Below are positions 54,971 through 64,000 of a DNA stretch of 64,000 bases, piece after piece. The translations under genes and the position numbers were made by a program. This stretch comes from Halobacillus sp. Nhm2S1. Lineage in GTDB: Bacteria; Bacillota; Bacilli; Bacillales; Halobacillaceae. The stretch covers positions 372,001-436,000 of the forward strand of contig NZ_JAIEZV010000003.1 in assembly GCF_019599545.1 (NCBI RefSeq). Reading direction: 5' to 3'. Each line of letters opens with the position of its first letter. The stretch's first letter is position 1. The notes under the pieces were generated by a model. It saw nothing but the letters and a program-made list of their open reading frames with translations. It was not told where the DNA came from and searched no databases.

Positions 54971-57304
54971 CTACATAAAATCATATGGTGACAACTGTTC
55001 TTCCTCTTCTGATGTGTCCACTTCAGGGGCTGTTTCTTCCTGTAGTTTCTCTTTCAATCTGGTATATCTCGTATTCGTATCGGTCGTTCCCACGCCGTCA
55101 AGAAAAGCCGCCGGGTCACCGCAAATGATAAGAGACTGTTTGGATCTTGTAATAGCCGTATAGATTAGATTCTTTCTCAACATTCTTCGATAGCTTCTTA
55201 CGATTGGTAGAATAACGATGGAAAACTCACTGCCCTGAGATTTATGGATCGATGTACAATAGGCGTGCATGATGCTGTTTAAGTCTTTTTTTGGATAGAC
55301 GACTTCTTTTCCTTCAAAATCAACGACTACCTGCTCAACGCCGTCGACATTTTCTTCCGCACGGAAAATCGCTACGATCTCACCGATATCTCCATTGTAA
55401 ACACCATCCTCGGGCTGATTCACCAATTGGATGACCTTATCCCCTTTTCGATAAATAACATCGAAGTGTCTCAAATCCCGTTTTTGCTTACTTTTCGGAT
55501 TAACCGTCTGCTGGATGCTTTCATTCAACTTATGAATCCCTACATCTGTACGGTACATCGGCGCAAGTACTTGGATATCTTTCAATTCATTCCCCTTGTC
55601 CAACGCTTTTTGAACAATGTTGGTGACGAGATCACTTAACTGGTGTTCTCTTGCTGGGATAAAGTTAAAATCATGATCCTTTTCAAGGGAGGCAGAAGTA
55701 CAAGCATCCTTTTTTATTTCATGAGCCAGCTGGATGATTTTCGAACCTTCCTTTTGACGATAGACTTCTGTCAACTTCACAGAAGGAAGCGTTCCAGAAG
55801 CCAAGAGGTCAGCAAGCACTTGTCCAGGTCCTACAGATGGCAATTGGTCTTCATCTCCCACAAGCAAGACCTGCATATCATCAGGTATGGCACGGAACAA
55901 CTGATTAGCGAGCCAGATATCGACCATCGAAAATTCATCGATGATTAACAAGCTTCCTTCTAGTGGATTGTTCTGGTTGCGTTCAAAGGAATCATGTCCA
56001 TCCCAACCAAGCAAACGGTGGATCGTGCTTGCCGGCAGCCCTGTCGATTCGGTCATCCTTTTAGCCGCTCTCCCTGTAGGTGCCGCAAGGACGAATGGAA
56101 AAGGTTTATCACTATCATAATCTTCCGGATGGATTGAAAAATCGTTCAATTCTGCATACGTATGAATGATTCCTTTGATGACTGTTGTTTTCCCCGTGCC
56201 CGGTCCACCTGTTAGAATCATCAACTTGGAATGAAGGGCTTTTTCAATGGCTGCGAACTGATCTTCTCCATAACTCATCGCTTCCTCTTCTTCCAGGTCT
56301 CCAATAATTTTCATCAAGTCTGCTTGTGTATGCGTTACATCGACCTCTTTTTCTTGAATACGATCTACATGACTGCAAAAGCCATTTTCGGCAAAATATA
56401 GAGTGGGCAGGTAGATCCGTTCCTCTTCAATATACACAAATCGTTCTTCACCGAGGTGGATCATTTGCTCAGATAGCTGTTCGAAAGTAATAGCAGGCTC
56501 GGAACCCTGATTTAACAGCTGTTCAACCTGAACAAGACACTCTTCTGTCGGCAGATAGACATGTCCAGCACTCATGCTTTTTTGCATCATATACAAGCAT
56601 GCTGCCCGAATCCTTGTCGGATGATCATGCGAAAGGTTCTGCATCTTTGCCATTTCATCCGCTCTATGAAAACCGAATCCATCTACATGGAAGACAAGTT
56701 GGTACGGATCCTCTTCAATAATGGCCATCGTTTGATCTTTAAAGGCTTCGTAAATTTTTTGCGCCAGCTTCAAGCCAAATCCATATTGGGATAAGTGGAT
56801 CATGACATGCTCGAACCCTTGATGCTCTTTCAAAGCCGCATACAATTGATCTGCTTTCTCTTTAGGCAGCTTTGGAACAGCATCCAATACATCTCGGTTT
56901 TCCAATATTCGTGATATCGCTTGTTCTCCTAACTCATCAACGATCCGTTCGGCCGTCTTCTTTCCGATGCCGTGAAAAAGGTCACTAGACAAGTAGAGGA
57001 TGATTCCATCTTTCGTTTCCGGAAGGACACGATTGTACATGTCTACTTCATACTGCAGACCGAATTTTTTATGGTTTTGAAATTCCCCATAAAACATATA
57101 GGTTTCGCCTTCCTCCAAAGGAGAAAAATGTCCCTTAATTACGAGGGACTTTTCCTCGAAAGCTTCATTCGTTTCCTTCACATGAATGGAAGCAATCGAA
57201 AAATGCTCGGATTCATTGTGAAAAATCATCCGACTCAGTTCCCCTTTGACGTATGGCCGTTCTTCATTCGATTCTTGAAAGAGCGATTGTTGAGTCATGA
57301 CCAT
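54971..57304 (-). CDS. recD2: ATP-dependent DNA helicase RecD2 (YrrC)
   Basis: 5'-3' helicase of the RecD2 type, which works without RecBC in repair and fork processing. The 777 residues have an extended N-terminus with helix-hairpin-helix elements (LFHGIGKKTAERIVDELG), Walker A LTGGPGTGKTTVIKGI near residue 365, Walker B LLIIDEFSMVD, VGDEDQLPSVGPG, and the C-terminal CTSIHKSQGSEF motif. Two near ATGs (57304, 57298) could start it. It follows yrrB by nine bases. Confidence 0.96.
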   Translation of the reverse strand: MVMTQQSLFQESNEERPYVKGELSRMIFHNESEHFSIASIHVKETNEAFEEKSLVIKGHFSPLEEGETYMFYGEFQNHKKFGLQYEVDMYNRVLPETKDGIILYLSSDLFHGIGKKTAERIVDELGEQAISRILENRDVLDAVPKLPKEKADQLYAALKEHQGFEHVMIHLSQYGFGLKLAQKIYEAFKDQTMAIIEEDPYQLVFHVDGFGFHRADEMAKMQNLSHDHPTRIRAACLYMMQKSMSAGHVYLPTEECLVQVEQLLNQGSEPAITFEQLSEQMIHLGEERFVYIEEERIYLPTLYFAENGFCSHVDRIQEKEVDVTHTQADLMKIIGDLEEEEAMSYGEDQFAAIEKALHSKLMILTGGPGTGKTTVIKGIIHTYAELNDFSIHPEDYDSDKPFPFVLAAPTGRAAKRMTESTGLPASTIHRLLGWDGHDSFERNQNNPLEGSLLIIDEFSMVDIWLANQLFRAIPDDMQVLLVGDEDQLPSVGPGQVLADLLASGTLPSVKLTEVYRQKEGSKIIQLAHEIKKDACTSASLEKDHDFNFIPAREHQLSDLVTNIVQKALDKGNELKDIQVLAPMYRTDVGIHKLNESIQQTVNPKSKQKRDLRHFDVIYRKGDKVIQLVNQPEDGVYNGDIGEIVAIFRAEENVDGVEQVVVDFEGKEVVYPKKDLNSIMHAYCTSIHKSQGSEFSIVILPIVRSYRRMLRKNLIYTAITRSKQSLIICGDPAAFLDGVGTTDTNTRYTRLKEKLQEETAPEVDTSEEEEQLSPYDFM

Positions 57305-57313
57305 CGAACTCCT

Positions 57314-57973
57314 CTACTCGTTTAAAGCTTGCTCCACTTGCCCTTTGGCGTGAGCTGCCAGCATATGCTCCGGATTGATTTCTAATGCCTTAGAAAAGTG
57401 CTCCAGGGCTTTTTGGGCGTTCTCCTGATGGAGAGCTACCACACCAAGGTTGTAATGCGCATCACTATGTTGTTCTTCTAATTGTAGCACATGGTTCATC
57501 ACTTGTTCAGCTTGATCAATCTGTCCATTTTGAGCCAGGCACAGGCCATATTGGAATTGGACATCAACATCTTCCGGGGCAAGTTCGGATGCTCTCAAAA
57601 GATAAGGTAAAGCAAGCTTCACATATTCTTGATGAATAAATGTCATACCTAACATAAAGTGAACATCTGCTTCATCCAATCCTTGCTGAATCGCCTGGAT
57701 GAACTGTTCCTGCGCCCTCGTATACTTTTCCTGCTCATAATAAACATTTCCCAAACCATAGTAGGCCGTTGCGGCCGTATCATCCAATTCGATGGCCCGA
57801 TGAAAGAAGCGTGCTGCTCTTTCATGGTCATTCATATGTGTCAGCAAATTACCGAAATTGATATACCCGACAGGCTCTTTTGGGTTCTCATCAATGGCCT
57901 CCGTAAATAGCTTCGCTGCCTCCTCATAATTATGGTTTTGCATCTGTTCAATTCCTTGCTTCAGTTTATCCAT
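57314..57973 (-). CDS. yrrB: TPR-repeat protein YrrB
   Basis: A 219-residue protein composed of about six tetratricopeptide repeats (YEEAAKLFTEAIDENPKEP, HERAARFFHRAIELDDTAA, AQKALEHFSKALEINPEHM). YrrB-type proteins are thought to scaffold neighbours, and context links it with mnmA and the desulfurase. ATG at 57973 with AAAGGAG ten bases upstream; a 15-residue upstream extension lacks a site. Confidence 0.92.
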   Translation of the reverse strand: MDKLKQGIEQMQNHNYEEAAKLFTEAIDENPKEPVGYINFGNLLTHMNDHERAARFFHRAIELDDTAATAYYGLGNVYYEQEKYTRAQEQFIQAIQQGLDEADVHFMLGMTFIHQEYVKLALPYLLRASELAPEDVDVQFQYGLCLAQNGQIDQAEQVMNHVLQLEEQHSDAHYNLGVVALHQENAQKALEHFSKALEINPEHMLAAHAKGQVEQALNE

Positions 57974-58095
57974 TCTCAAAATTCTCCTTTCCATATTCTC
58001 CTCGATCGACACTCTCATACCATCTACTACATTTCTAACAGCGTTTCTTTGCTTATTCCTCTCGTATGGAAAGTCGACATGCCGATATACTCATA

Positions 58096-58132
58096 AAAAA
58101 GTCATGTCCAAAAGATACGGACATGACTTTTT
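58096..58132 (-). terminator. Terminator after mnmA
   Basis: Fourteen-bp stem (58096-58109 with 58119-58132), nine-base loop, U-run on the minus strand, four bases after the mnmA stop. Confidence 0.94.
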
Positions 58133-58136
58133 CATT

Positions 58137-59264
<1,128 letters not shown>

Positions 59265-59267
59265 TTA

Positions 59268-60407
59268 TCAAGCCAGCCGTTTAATAATTTGGCTGACTCT
59301 CCTTGCTGCTTCTGTTATATCTTCTTCATTATTTGCGAGTCCAAAACTGAACCGTATCGAATTTGTCGTTTTTGGATGGTCGGAACCAAACATTGCTGAA
59401 AGAACGTGTGAAGGCTCTACAGACCCTGCCGTACAAGCACTTCCACTGGAGGCAGCGATGCCGGATAAATCAAAATTGGTAAGCAGAGTTTCCACGTTCA
59501 TTCCAGGAAAACTGATGTTTACAATGGATTCTATCGTTTTTTCATGGGACCCATTCACTTCAAATGAAATATTCTCGTCCTCCAAGGTTTGAAGAAAGAG
59601 CTGCTTATAATGAAGGTATTTTTCTTTATATGTCGAACGCTCAGCTTCCATAATTTCAACAGCTGTCTTCAGCCCTTGAACGGCTGGAATGTTTTCTGTA
59701 CCTGCTCGTCTTTTTCTCTCCTGTTCTCCCCCATATTGGAGAGATTCCATCACTGTGCCTTCACGGATATACAAAAAGCCTATGCCTTTGGGGCCATTAA
59801 TCTTATGACCGGAAACCGCCATTAAATCGACTCCCAGTTGTGAAACATCCACATTCATCAGACCGTAGGCCTGGACGATATCAGAATGAAAATAAGCCTG
59901 GTGTTCCTTTAACAAAGCGGCTATTTCTTCAATCGGCTGAATCGCTCCCGTTTCATTATTAACCATCATGATGGACACAAGAATGGTATCCTCACGAAGG
60001 GCAGCCTTTACATCATCCACTTCTACGATTCCACCAGCATTTACAGGTAAATAAGTCACTTCAAAATCATTAGACTCCAAGTATTCGACTGCATGTAATG
60101 TAGCATGATGTTCAATTGAAGTGGTAATGATATGCTTACCCTTGGAACGATTGGCTCTTGCCGTACCAATGATTGCTAGATTATCCGCTTCTGTACCACC
60201 GCTTGTAAAAACAATTTCTTTTTCGTTCGCACCAAGGCCATGTGCAATTCTACCACGCCCTTCATCCAGGATCCGACGGGCTTTCCTCCCAAACTGATGA
60301 ACACTTGACGGATTACCATATACATCTTTGTAAACAGGCATCATTTCTTCAATCACTTTGGGATGGACAGGTGAAGTCGCTGCATGGTCCAAATAAATTG
60401 ATTTCAT
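59268..60407 (-). CDS. yrvO: Cysteine desulfurase for MnmA (YrvO)
   Basis: PLP-dependent enzyme that releases sulfur from cysteine; YrvO is the dedicated donor for MnmA in B. subtilis. The 379 residues have IYLDHAATSPVHP, FTSGGTEADNLAI, the PLP lysine in VSGHKINGPKGIGF, and the active cysteine loop SSGSACTAGSVEPSHVL. ATG at 60407 has GGAGG seven bases upstream. It starts 17 bases after cymR, so sulfur regulator and sulfur donor are linked. Confidence 0.95.
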   Translation of the reverse strand: MKSIYLDHAATSPVHPKVIEEMMPVYKDVYGNPSSVHQFGRKARRILDEGRGRIAHGLGANEKEIVFTSGGTEADNLAIIGTARANRSKGKHIITTSIEHHATLHAVEYLESNDFEVTYLPVNAGGIVEVDDVKAALREDTILVSIMMVNNETGAIQPIEEIAALLKEHQAYFHSDIVQAYGLMNVDVSQLGVDLMAVSGHKINGPKGIGFLYIREGTVMESLQYGGEQERKRRAGTENIPAVQGLKTAVEIMEAERSTYKEKYLHYKQLFLQTLEDENISFEVNGSHEKTIESIVNISFPGMNVETLLTNFDLSGIAASSGSACTAGSVEPSHVLSAMFGSDHPKTTNSIRFSFGLANNEEDITEAARRVSQIIKRLA

Positions 60408-60424
60408 CTTTCCACCTCCAACCA

Positions 60425-60844
60425 TTATATATAAAACATATAAGCATCCTGAGTCTGATCATCGACATGATCTTTCAAGTCTTCAAGAGTCGTGGTATCA
60501 AGGACATCTTTCACCGCATCTCTGACTCTCTTCCACAACGCTTGCTTGGCAGGCTCTTCATTTTCAATACCTTCAACAGGGGTGATCGGTCCTTCTAATA
60601 CACGGATCACATCTCCTGCTGTAATCTCATGAGGAGCTTTTGTCAGCATGTAGCCTCCATAGGCACCCCGCACACTTTTCACTAGACTTGCATTTCGCAA
60701 TGGAGCAATCAGTTGCTCCAGGTAATGTTCAGACAAATCATTGTCCCTGGCAATCTGTTTCAAGGAAATAGGCCCGTCTCCATACTTCCTTGCCAGTTCA
60801 ATCATGATGGTTAGCCCGTAACGGCCTTTGGTAGATATCTTCAT
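60425..60844 (-). CDS. cymR: Rrf2-family cysteine metabolism repressor CymR
   Basis: Rrf2 regulator that represses sulfur-assimilation genes together with CysK in B. subtilis. The 139 residues have an N-terminal winged helix (MKISTKGRYGLTIMIELA, SLKQIARDNDLSEHYLEQLI, VRGAYGGYMLTK) and no cysteine triad, so it is not an iron-sulfur IscR type. Start at ATG 60844 with AGGGTG. It overlaps the YczE-like gene by 47 bases. Confidence 0.94.
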   Translation of the reverse strand: MKISTKGRYGLTIMIELARKYGDGPISLKQIARDNDLSEHYLEQLIAPLRNASLVKSVRGAYGGYMLTKAPHEITAGDVIRVLEGPITPVEGIENEEPAKQALWKRVRDAVKDVLDTTTLEDLKDHVDDQTQDAYMFYI

Positions 60845-61481
60845 ACATGTCACCCTTCATTATTAAAAACTGTAGCCATGTTTTGGCCTGAGGTAAGGTA
60901 TATCCAACGAATGTACCTAGAAACAGAGCAATAAATACTGTCCCTGCTCCTACAGGGCCTCCAAGGGCAAAGCCTAAAACGGCTACGATGATTTCAATTC
61001 CATTTCTAACACTCGACACTTTCCATCCTGTTGCCTTTGTAATCAATAACATGAGACTATCTCGCGGTCCTGCTCCAATTTCAGGTGCAACATACACACC
61101 AATTCCCAGAGCAATGACAAACGTTCCTGATATAAAAATAAACAATTGCATAATCAATGTTTCAGGTTCTGGCAATAGCCAATTAAAGAAATCAATAAAA
61201 ACACCGATGAGGACCATATTTAAGATTGTCCCAACCTGCGGCCACCTCTTTTGTAAAACCGAACTCGTTAGAACAATCAGCAATCCTGCGATAATCGACC
61301 AGGTTCCTACGGTGAGCCCAAGTTTTAGGAACAGCCCATAATGAAACACATCCCATGGTCCAATTCCAAACTCTTTCACCTGCATCGTCATTGAAATACC
61401 GAGGCCCAGGATGACTAAACCAATAAAGAAAAAGCTCCAGCGAATGAAGTTTTCGCGGTTTTTCCTTTGTAAATAAGTCAT
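60798..61481 (-). CDS. YczE-type membrane protein
   Basis: About 227 residues with five or six membrane helices, of the YitT/YczE membrane protein family; seen blocks are FGIGPWDVFHYGL, YVAPEIGAGPRDSLMLL and GGPVGAGTVFIALFLG. Transport or signalling function unknown. Start at ATG 61481 has GAGAGG nine bases upstream; the ATG two codons earlier is too near. It precedes and overlaps cymR by 47 bases, so translation of cymR may depend on it. It is divergent from rarA. Confidence 0.85.
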   Translation of the reverse strand: MTYLQRKNRENFIRWSFFFIGLVILGLGISMTMQVKEFGIGPWDVFHYGLFLKLGLTVGTWSIIAGLLIVLTSSVLQKRWPQVGTILNMVLIGVFIDFFNWLLPEPETLIMQLFIFISGTFVIALGIGVYVAPEIGAGPRDSLMLLITKATGWKVSSVRNGIEIIVAVLGFALGGPVGAGTVFIALFLGTFVGYTLPQAKTWLQFLIMKGDMYEDIYQRPLRANHHD

Positions 61482-61514
61482 GGCCATCTTCCTCTCTCTA
61501 TTATACCAAACGCT

Positions 61515-61523
61515 ATTATAGCA
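61515..61523 (-). promoter_or_regulatory. Extended minus-10 promoter for the YczE-cymR unit
   Basis: Minus-strand TGC-TATAAT (61515-61523), an extended minus-10, with no convincing minus-35. A second TATAAT-like sequence lies closer to the gene (61500-61505). Which is used cannot be told. Confidence 0.5.
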
Positions 61524-61599
61524 TGAATGGCAAGTCCCTTGCATTTTCCTAAGAATCATTCTACGCTTACATTCATAACTGTCAAAAGGAGAATGTTCT

Positions 61600-62877
61600 A
61601 TGAGTCAGCAACCACTTGCTTTTCGATTGCGACCAGCTAATATAGATGAAATCATCGGACAGTCCCACCTCGTCGGCGAAGGAAAAACCATCAACCGTAT
61701 GATCAAGGCTGAACGCTTGGCATCGATGATTTTATTCGGACCACCAGGTACAGGCAAAACTTCGATGGCGACGGCCCTTGCCAAAAGTCTGAATATCCCT
61801 CATAAGACACTGAATGCGGTCACAGATAAGAAGAAAGACATGGAAATTGCCGTTGAAGAAGCAAAAATGCACGGGCAGCTTGTGTTAATCCTTGATGAAG
61901 TCCACCGCCTGGATAAAGCAAAGCAGGACTTCCTTCTTCCTCACCTGGAAAGCAACCGTTTGACCATGATTGGTTGTACAACAAGTAATCCCTACCATTC
62001 CATCAATCCCGCGATTCGAAGCCGCTGTCATTTGTTTGAGCTATTTCGATTAGAGAGCTATCACGTCAAACAGGCCATTTCCAGAGCGTTGGAAGATCAG
62101 GAAAAGGGACTTGGTCACATGAACATCGAAATCACGGATGAGGCTCTTGATCATTTTGCTCAATCTTCCAATGGCGATCTGCGCGCCGCTTTGAATGGGT
62201 TGGAACTAGCCGCTTTTTCTACACCTGCTGATGAAAATGGGCGTGTAGAGATCAACTTAGAGGTTGCCGAAGAATGTATGCAGAAGAAAAGTTTCTCACA
62301 TGATAAAGATGGAGATGCTCACTATGATGTCCTCTCAGCATTTCAAAAATCAATTCGTGGCAGTGATGTCGACGCTTCCCTTCATTATTTGGGCCGATTA
62401 ATCGAAGCTGGGGACCTTGATAGTATCGCTAGAAGATTAGTAGTCATTGCATACGAAGATATTGGTCTAGCCAACCCTCAAGCAGGCCCTAGAGCCCTGT
62501 CCGCGGTGGAAGCAGCAGAAAGAATCGGATTTCCTGAAGCACGCATCCCATTAGCGGTGGCTGTGACGGAACTCGCTCTCTCGCCGAAATCCAACAGTGC
62601 GTACAAAGCACTTGATGCTGCTCTGTCTGATATAAGGAATGGAAAAAGCGGAGAAGTTCCTCAACATCTGAAAGACTCTCATTACAAAGGAGCAGAAAAA
62701 CTAGGAAGAGGTCTGGATTACAAGTATCCTCATAATTATGATAATGCATGGGTGGACCAGCAATACCTTCCTGACCTCATACGTACACGGCAATACTATG
62801 AACCGAAACGGACGGGTAAATTCGAACAAGCCCTTGAACAGGTTTATAGCAAAATCAAAAAGCAAAAGTCTACTTGA
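61600..62877 (+). CDS. rarA: Replication-associated recombination protein RarA (YrvN)
   Basis: AAA+ ATPase of the clamp-loader clade that acts at stalled forks. The 425 residues have RPANIDEIIGQSHLVG, Walker A ILFGPPGTGKTSMA, Walker B LILDEVHRLDKAKQD, sensor 1 IGCTTSNPYHSINPAIRSRC (arginine finger), and the C-terminal tetramerisation domain (SDVDASLHYLGRLIEAGD, DYKYPHNYDNAWVDQQYLP). ATG with AAAAGGAG. Confidence 0.96.
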   Translation: MSQQPLAFRLRPANIDEIIGQSHLVGEGKTINRMIKAERLASMILFGPPGTGKTSMATALAKSLNIPHKTLNAVTDKKKDMEIAVEEAKMHGQLVLILDEVHRLDKAKQDFLLPHLESNRLTMIGCTTSNPYHSINPAIRSRCHLFELFRLESYHVKQAISRALEDQEKGLGHMNIEITDEALDHFAQSSNGDLRAALNGLELAAFSTPADENGRVEINLEVAEECMQKKSFSHDKDGDAHYDVLSAFQKSIRGSDVDASLHYLGRLIEAGDLDSIARRLVVIAYEDIGLANPQAGPRALSAVEAAERIGFPEARIPLAVAVTELALSPKSNSAYKALDAALSDIRNGKSGEVPQHLKDSHYKGAEKLGRGLDYKYPHNYDNAWVDQQYLPDLIRTRQYYEPKRTGKFEQALEQVYSKIKKQKST

Positions 62878-62960
62878 GTATATTTCCACATCTTCTTGGC
62901 TACACTACTACTAAATCTGACAAACTATTATCTTTAAAGATAAAATTAGGAGTGGTGAAT

Positions 62961-63617
62961 ATGCCTAAAGTAAGACAAGATGCCTGGTCTCATGAAGATG
63001 ATCTTTTATTAGCTGAAACCGTTCTGAGACATATAAGGGAAGGAAGCACACAATTGAAAGCTTTTGATGAAGTCGGTGATATTTTGAACCGTACTTCAGC
63101 TGCCTGCGGCTTTAGATGGAATGCAGAAGTCCGGCAAAAATATGAGCAGGCCGTTGAGCTTGCGAAGAAGCAGCGAAAAGAGAAGAAAAGGAAAGAAGCG
63201 AAGCAGCAACCCGTCTATCAAAGACCTCAGGCTCCTGTTGTGTATCAAGCAGAAATACAAGAAGAAGACTACCTACTACCAGAGCCCGCTACTTCGGAAA
63301 TCCATGAGGAGAAACAGACTCATCAGGAGCTTGGTTTAGAAGACGTGATTGCATTCTTGACAAACCTTAAGCAAGAAAGCAAACAATCGGGGTCTCTTCA
63401 AAACCGTCTCTCAGAACTAGAGCGTCAGAATAAAGAATTATTTGAACAGAATCAACAATTAAATGGACAGCTCGAAGCTATGACTGAAGATTATCAAGCC
63501 TTAATTCAAATTATGGACCGTGCTAGAAAAATGGTCATGTTTGATGATTCTGAGCATGCTTACAAACCTCAATTTCGTATGGAGAAAAACGGTAATCTTG
63601 AAAACCTTGCGCGCTAA
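62961..63617 (+). CDS. RsfA family transcriptional regulator
   Basis: A 218-residue protein with an N-terminal Myb/SANT-like DNA-binding domain (KVRQDAWSHEDDLLLAETVLRH ... RTSAACGFRWNAEV, quoted in parts), a lysine-rich basic stretch (KKQRKEKKRKEAKQQ) and a C-terminal coiled coil (about 150-195). This matches the RsfA/YlbO type, forespore regulators in Bacillus. ATG at 62961 with AGGAG eight bases upstream; an upstream extension overlapping rarA is rejected. Which RsfA paralogue it is cannot be decided. Confidence 0.88.
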   Translation: MPKVRQDAWSHEDDLLLAETVLRHIREGSTQLKAFDEVGDILNRTSAACGFRWNAEVRQKYEQAVELAKKQRKEKKRKEAKQQPVYQRPQAPVVYQAEIQEEDYLLPEPATSEIHEEKQTHQELGLEDVIAFLTNLKQESKQSGSLQNRLSELERQNKELFEQNQQLNGQLEAMTEDYQALIQIMDRARKMVMFDDSEHAYKPQFRMEKNGNLENLAR

Positions 63618-63620
63618 TAT

Positions 63621-63659
63621 AAAAAAGCGTTTCCCTTGAAGGGAAACGCTTTTTTTTAT
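63621..63659 (+). terminator. Terminator after the RsfA-like gene
   Basis: Perfect 15-bp stem (63621-63635 with 63641-63655), TTGAA loop, long T-run. Confidence 0.95.
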
Positions 63660-63687
63660 GTATTGAGTCTTATTTAATATAGGAATT

Positions 63688-63900
63688 AAAAAGACCAATC
63701 CCAATTGTGCCGTCGTATCATGAGTTTTGAACCCGCTCTAGGCAGGTGGGTGCCCTGTTCCACATTTCTTGCGTCCTCCCATCAGTGATGGTTATGAGGC
63801 ATGCATTCCATGTGAAAACACCAGGCTCCCGTTTCAAAAATGTTCGGTCAAAACGTACATTCGAACAACGTACACATCAGGATTGGTCTCTTTAATTTTG
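63688..63900 (-). ncRNA. ssrS: 6S RNA (BsrA type)
   Basis: RNA that mimics an open promoter and sequesters sigma-A RNA polymerase. Minus-strand blocks match B. subtilis 6S-1 as I remember it: CCTGATGTGT near the 5' end, CGAACATTTTTGAAACGGGAGCC, (read in two parts), GGAGGACGC, GGGCACCCACCTG and GGTTCAAAACTCATGA. The ends pair (GACCAATCC with GGATTGGTC) to form the closing stem, followed by U residues. The position downstream of rarA also fits B. subtilis. Ends are estimates. Confidence 0.9.
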
Positions 63901-63907
63901 TAATGTA

Positions 63908-63936
63908 ATCTTAGCATATAACGAAAACAGAATCAA
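63908..63936 (-). promoter_or_regulatory. Sigma-A promoter of 6S RNA
   Basis: Minus-strand TTGATT (63931-63936), 17 bases, TAAGAT (63908-63913); predicted start about 63900. The remaining bases to 64000 show no gene. Confidence 0.85.
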
Positions 63937-64000
63937 CAATTAACCGACAACATTATTTATCTGAGTCAGACTGACTAGATGCTTTTAACTGTAGGTGCAG

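Overview
The window is a contiguous piece of chromosome from an endospore-forming Bacillaceae (Firmicutes). Evidence for this is the sporulation genes yqfC, yqfD, spoIIP, gpr, yqxA, sigK, sda and an rsfA-type regulator, the competence genes comEA/EB/EC/ER, a CIRCE-controlled hrcA-grpE-dnaK-dnaJ operon, a T-box alaS leader and a 6S RNA of the Bacillus type. Base composition is moderate and coding density is high. A full Mrp-type sodium/proton antiporter locus and the overall gene set suggest a salt- or alkali-tolerant genus close to Halobacillus, Virgibacillus or Oceanobacillus, but the sequence alone does not fix the genus. Gene order closely follows the yrvN-to-era part of the B. subtilis map, so departures from that order are informative.

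Layout. 1-6381 (minus): yqfC-yqfD-phoH-pgpH-ybeY-dgkA-era (era cut by the window edge). 6411-9388 (minus): a closed unit with a sigma-W-type promoter, yqeZ (NfeD), floA, a small membrane protein in the yqfB position, and a strong terminator. 9437-11611: yqeY, rpsU, then a flavin-reductase-like gene and deoC where mtaB (yqeV) normally sits. 11702-18434: rsmE, prmA, dnaJ, dnaK, grpE, hrcA behind a perfect CIRCE operator. 18662-24438: hemW, lepA, yqxA, spoIIP, gpr. 24519-24956: rpsT, plus strand, with its own promoter and two terminators. 25068-30950: holA, a highly structured non-coding stretch, yqzM, comEC-comEB-comEA, and divergent comER. 31044-36180: the yqeG-yqeH-aroE-yhbY-nadD-yqeK-rsfS-yqeM operon. 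36234-36673: a cluster of DnaA boxes and the replication checkpoint gene sda. 36737-42231: mrp antiporter operon without mrpB. 42333-43083: uninterrupted sigK. 43091-49796: yrhC, mtnN, yrrS, a nested inverted-repeat element, greA, udk, trmR, mltG, yrzB, ruvX, ireB. 49860-52851: alaS with a complete T-box leader. 52841-60844: yrrI, a zinc-ribbon protein, a TIM-barrel protein, recD2, yrrB, mnmA, its cysteine desulfurase, cymR. 60798-64000: a YczE-like membrane protein, rarA, an RsfA-like regulator and 6S RNA.

Most of the window is conserved housekeeping: ribosome biogenesis (era, ybeY, rsfS, yqeH, yhbY, rsmE, prmA), protein folding, tRNA thiolation (yrvO-mnmA), DNA maintenance (recD2, rarA, ruvX, holA), envelope work (mltG, dgkA, floA/NfeD) and sporulation. 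The best candidates for something undescribed are a roughly 165-nt structured element upstream of holA (two hairpins, then a three-way junction and a U-run), the clean absence of mrpB from an otherwise complete mrp operon, and a 426-bp nested inverted-repeat element sitting where pbpI would be expected. No CRISPR array, tRNA, rRNA, prophage or intact insertion sequence was seen.
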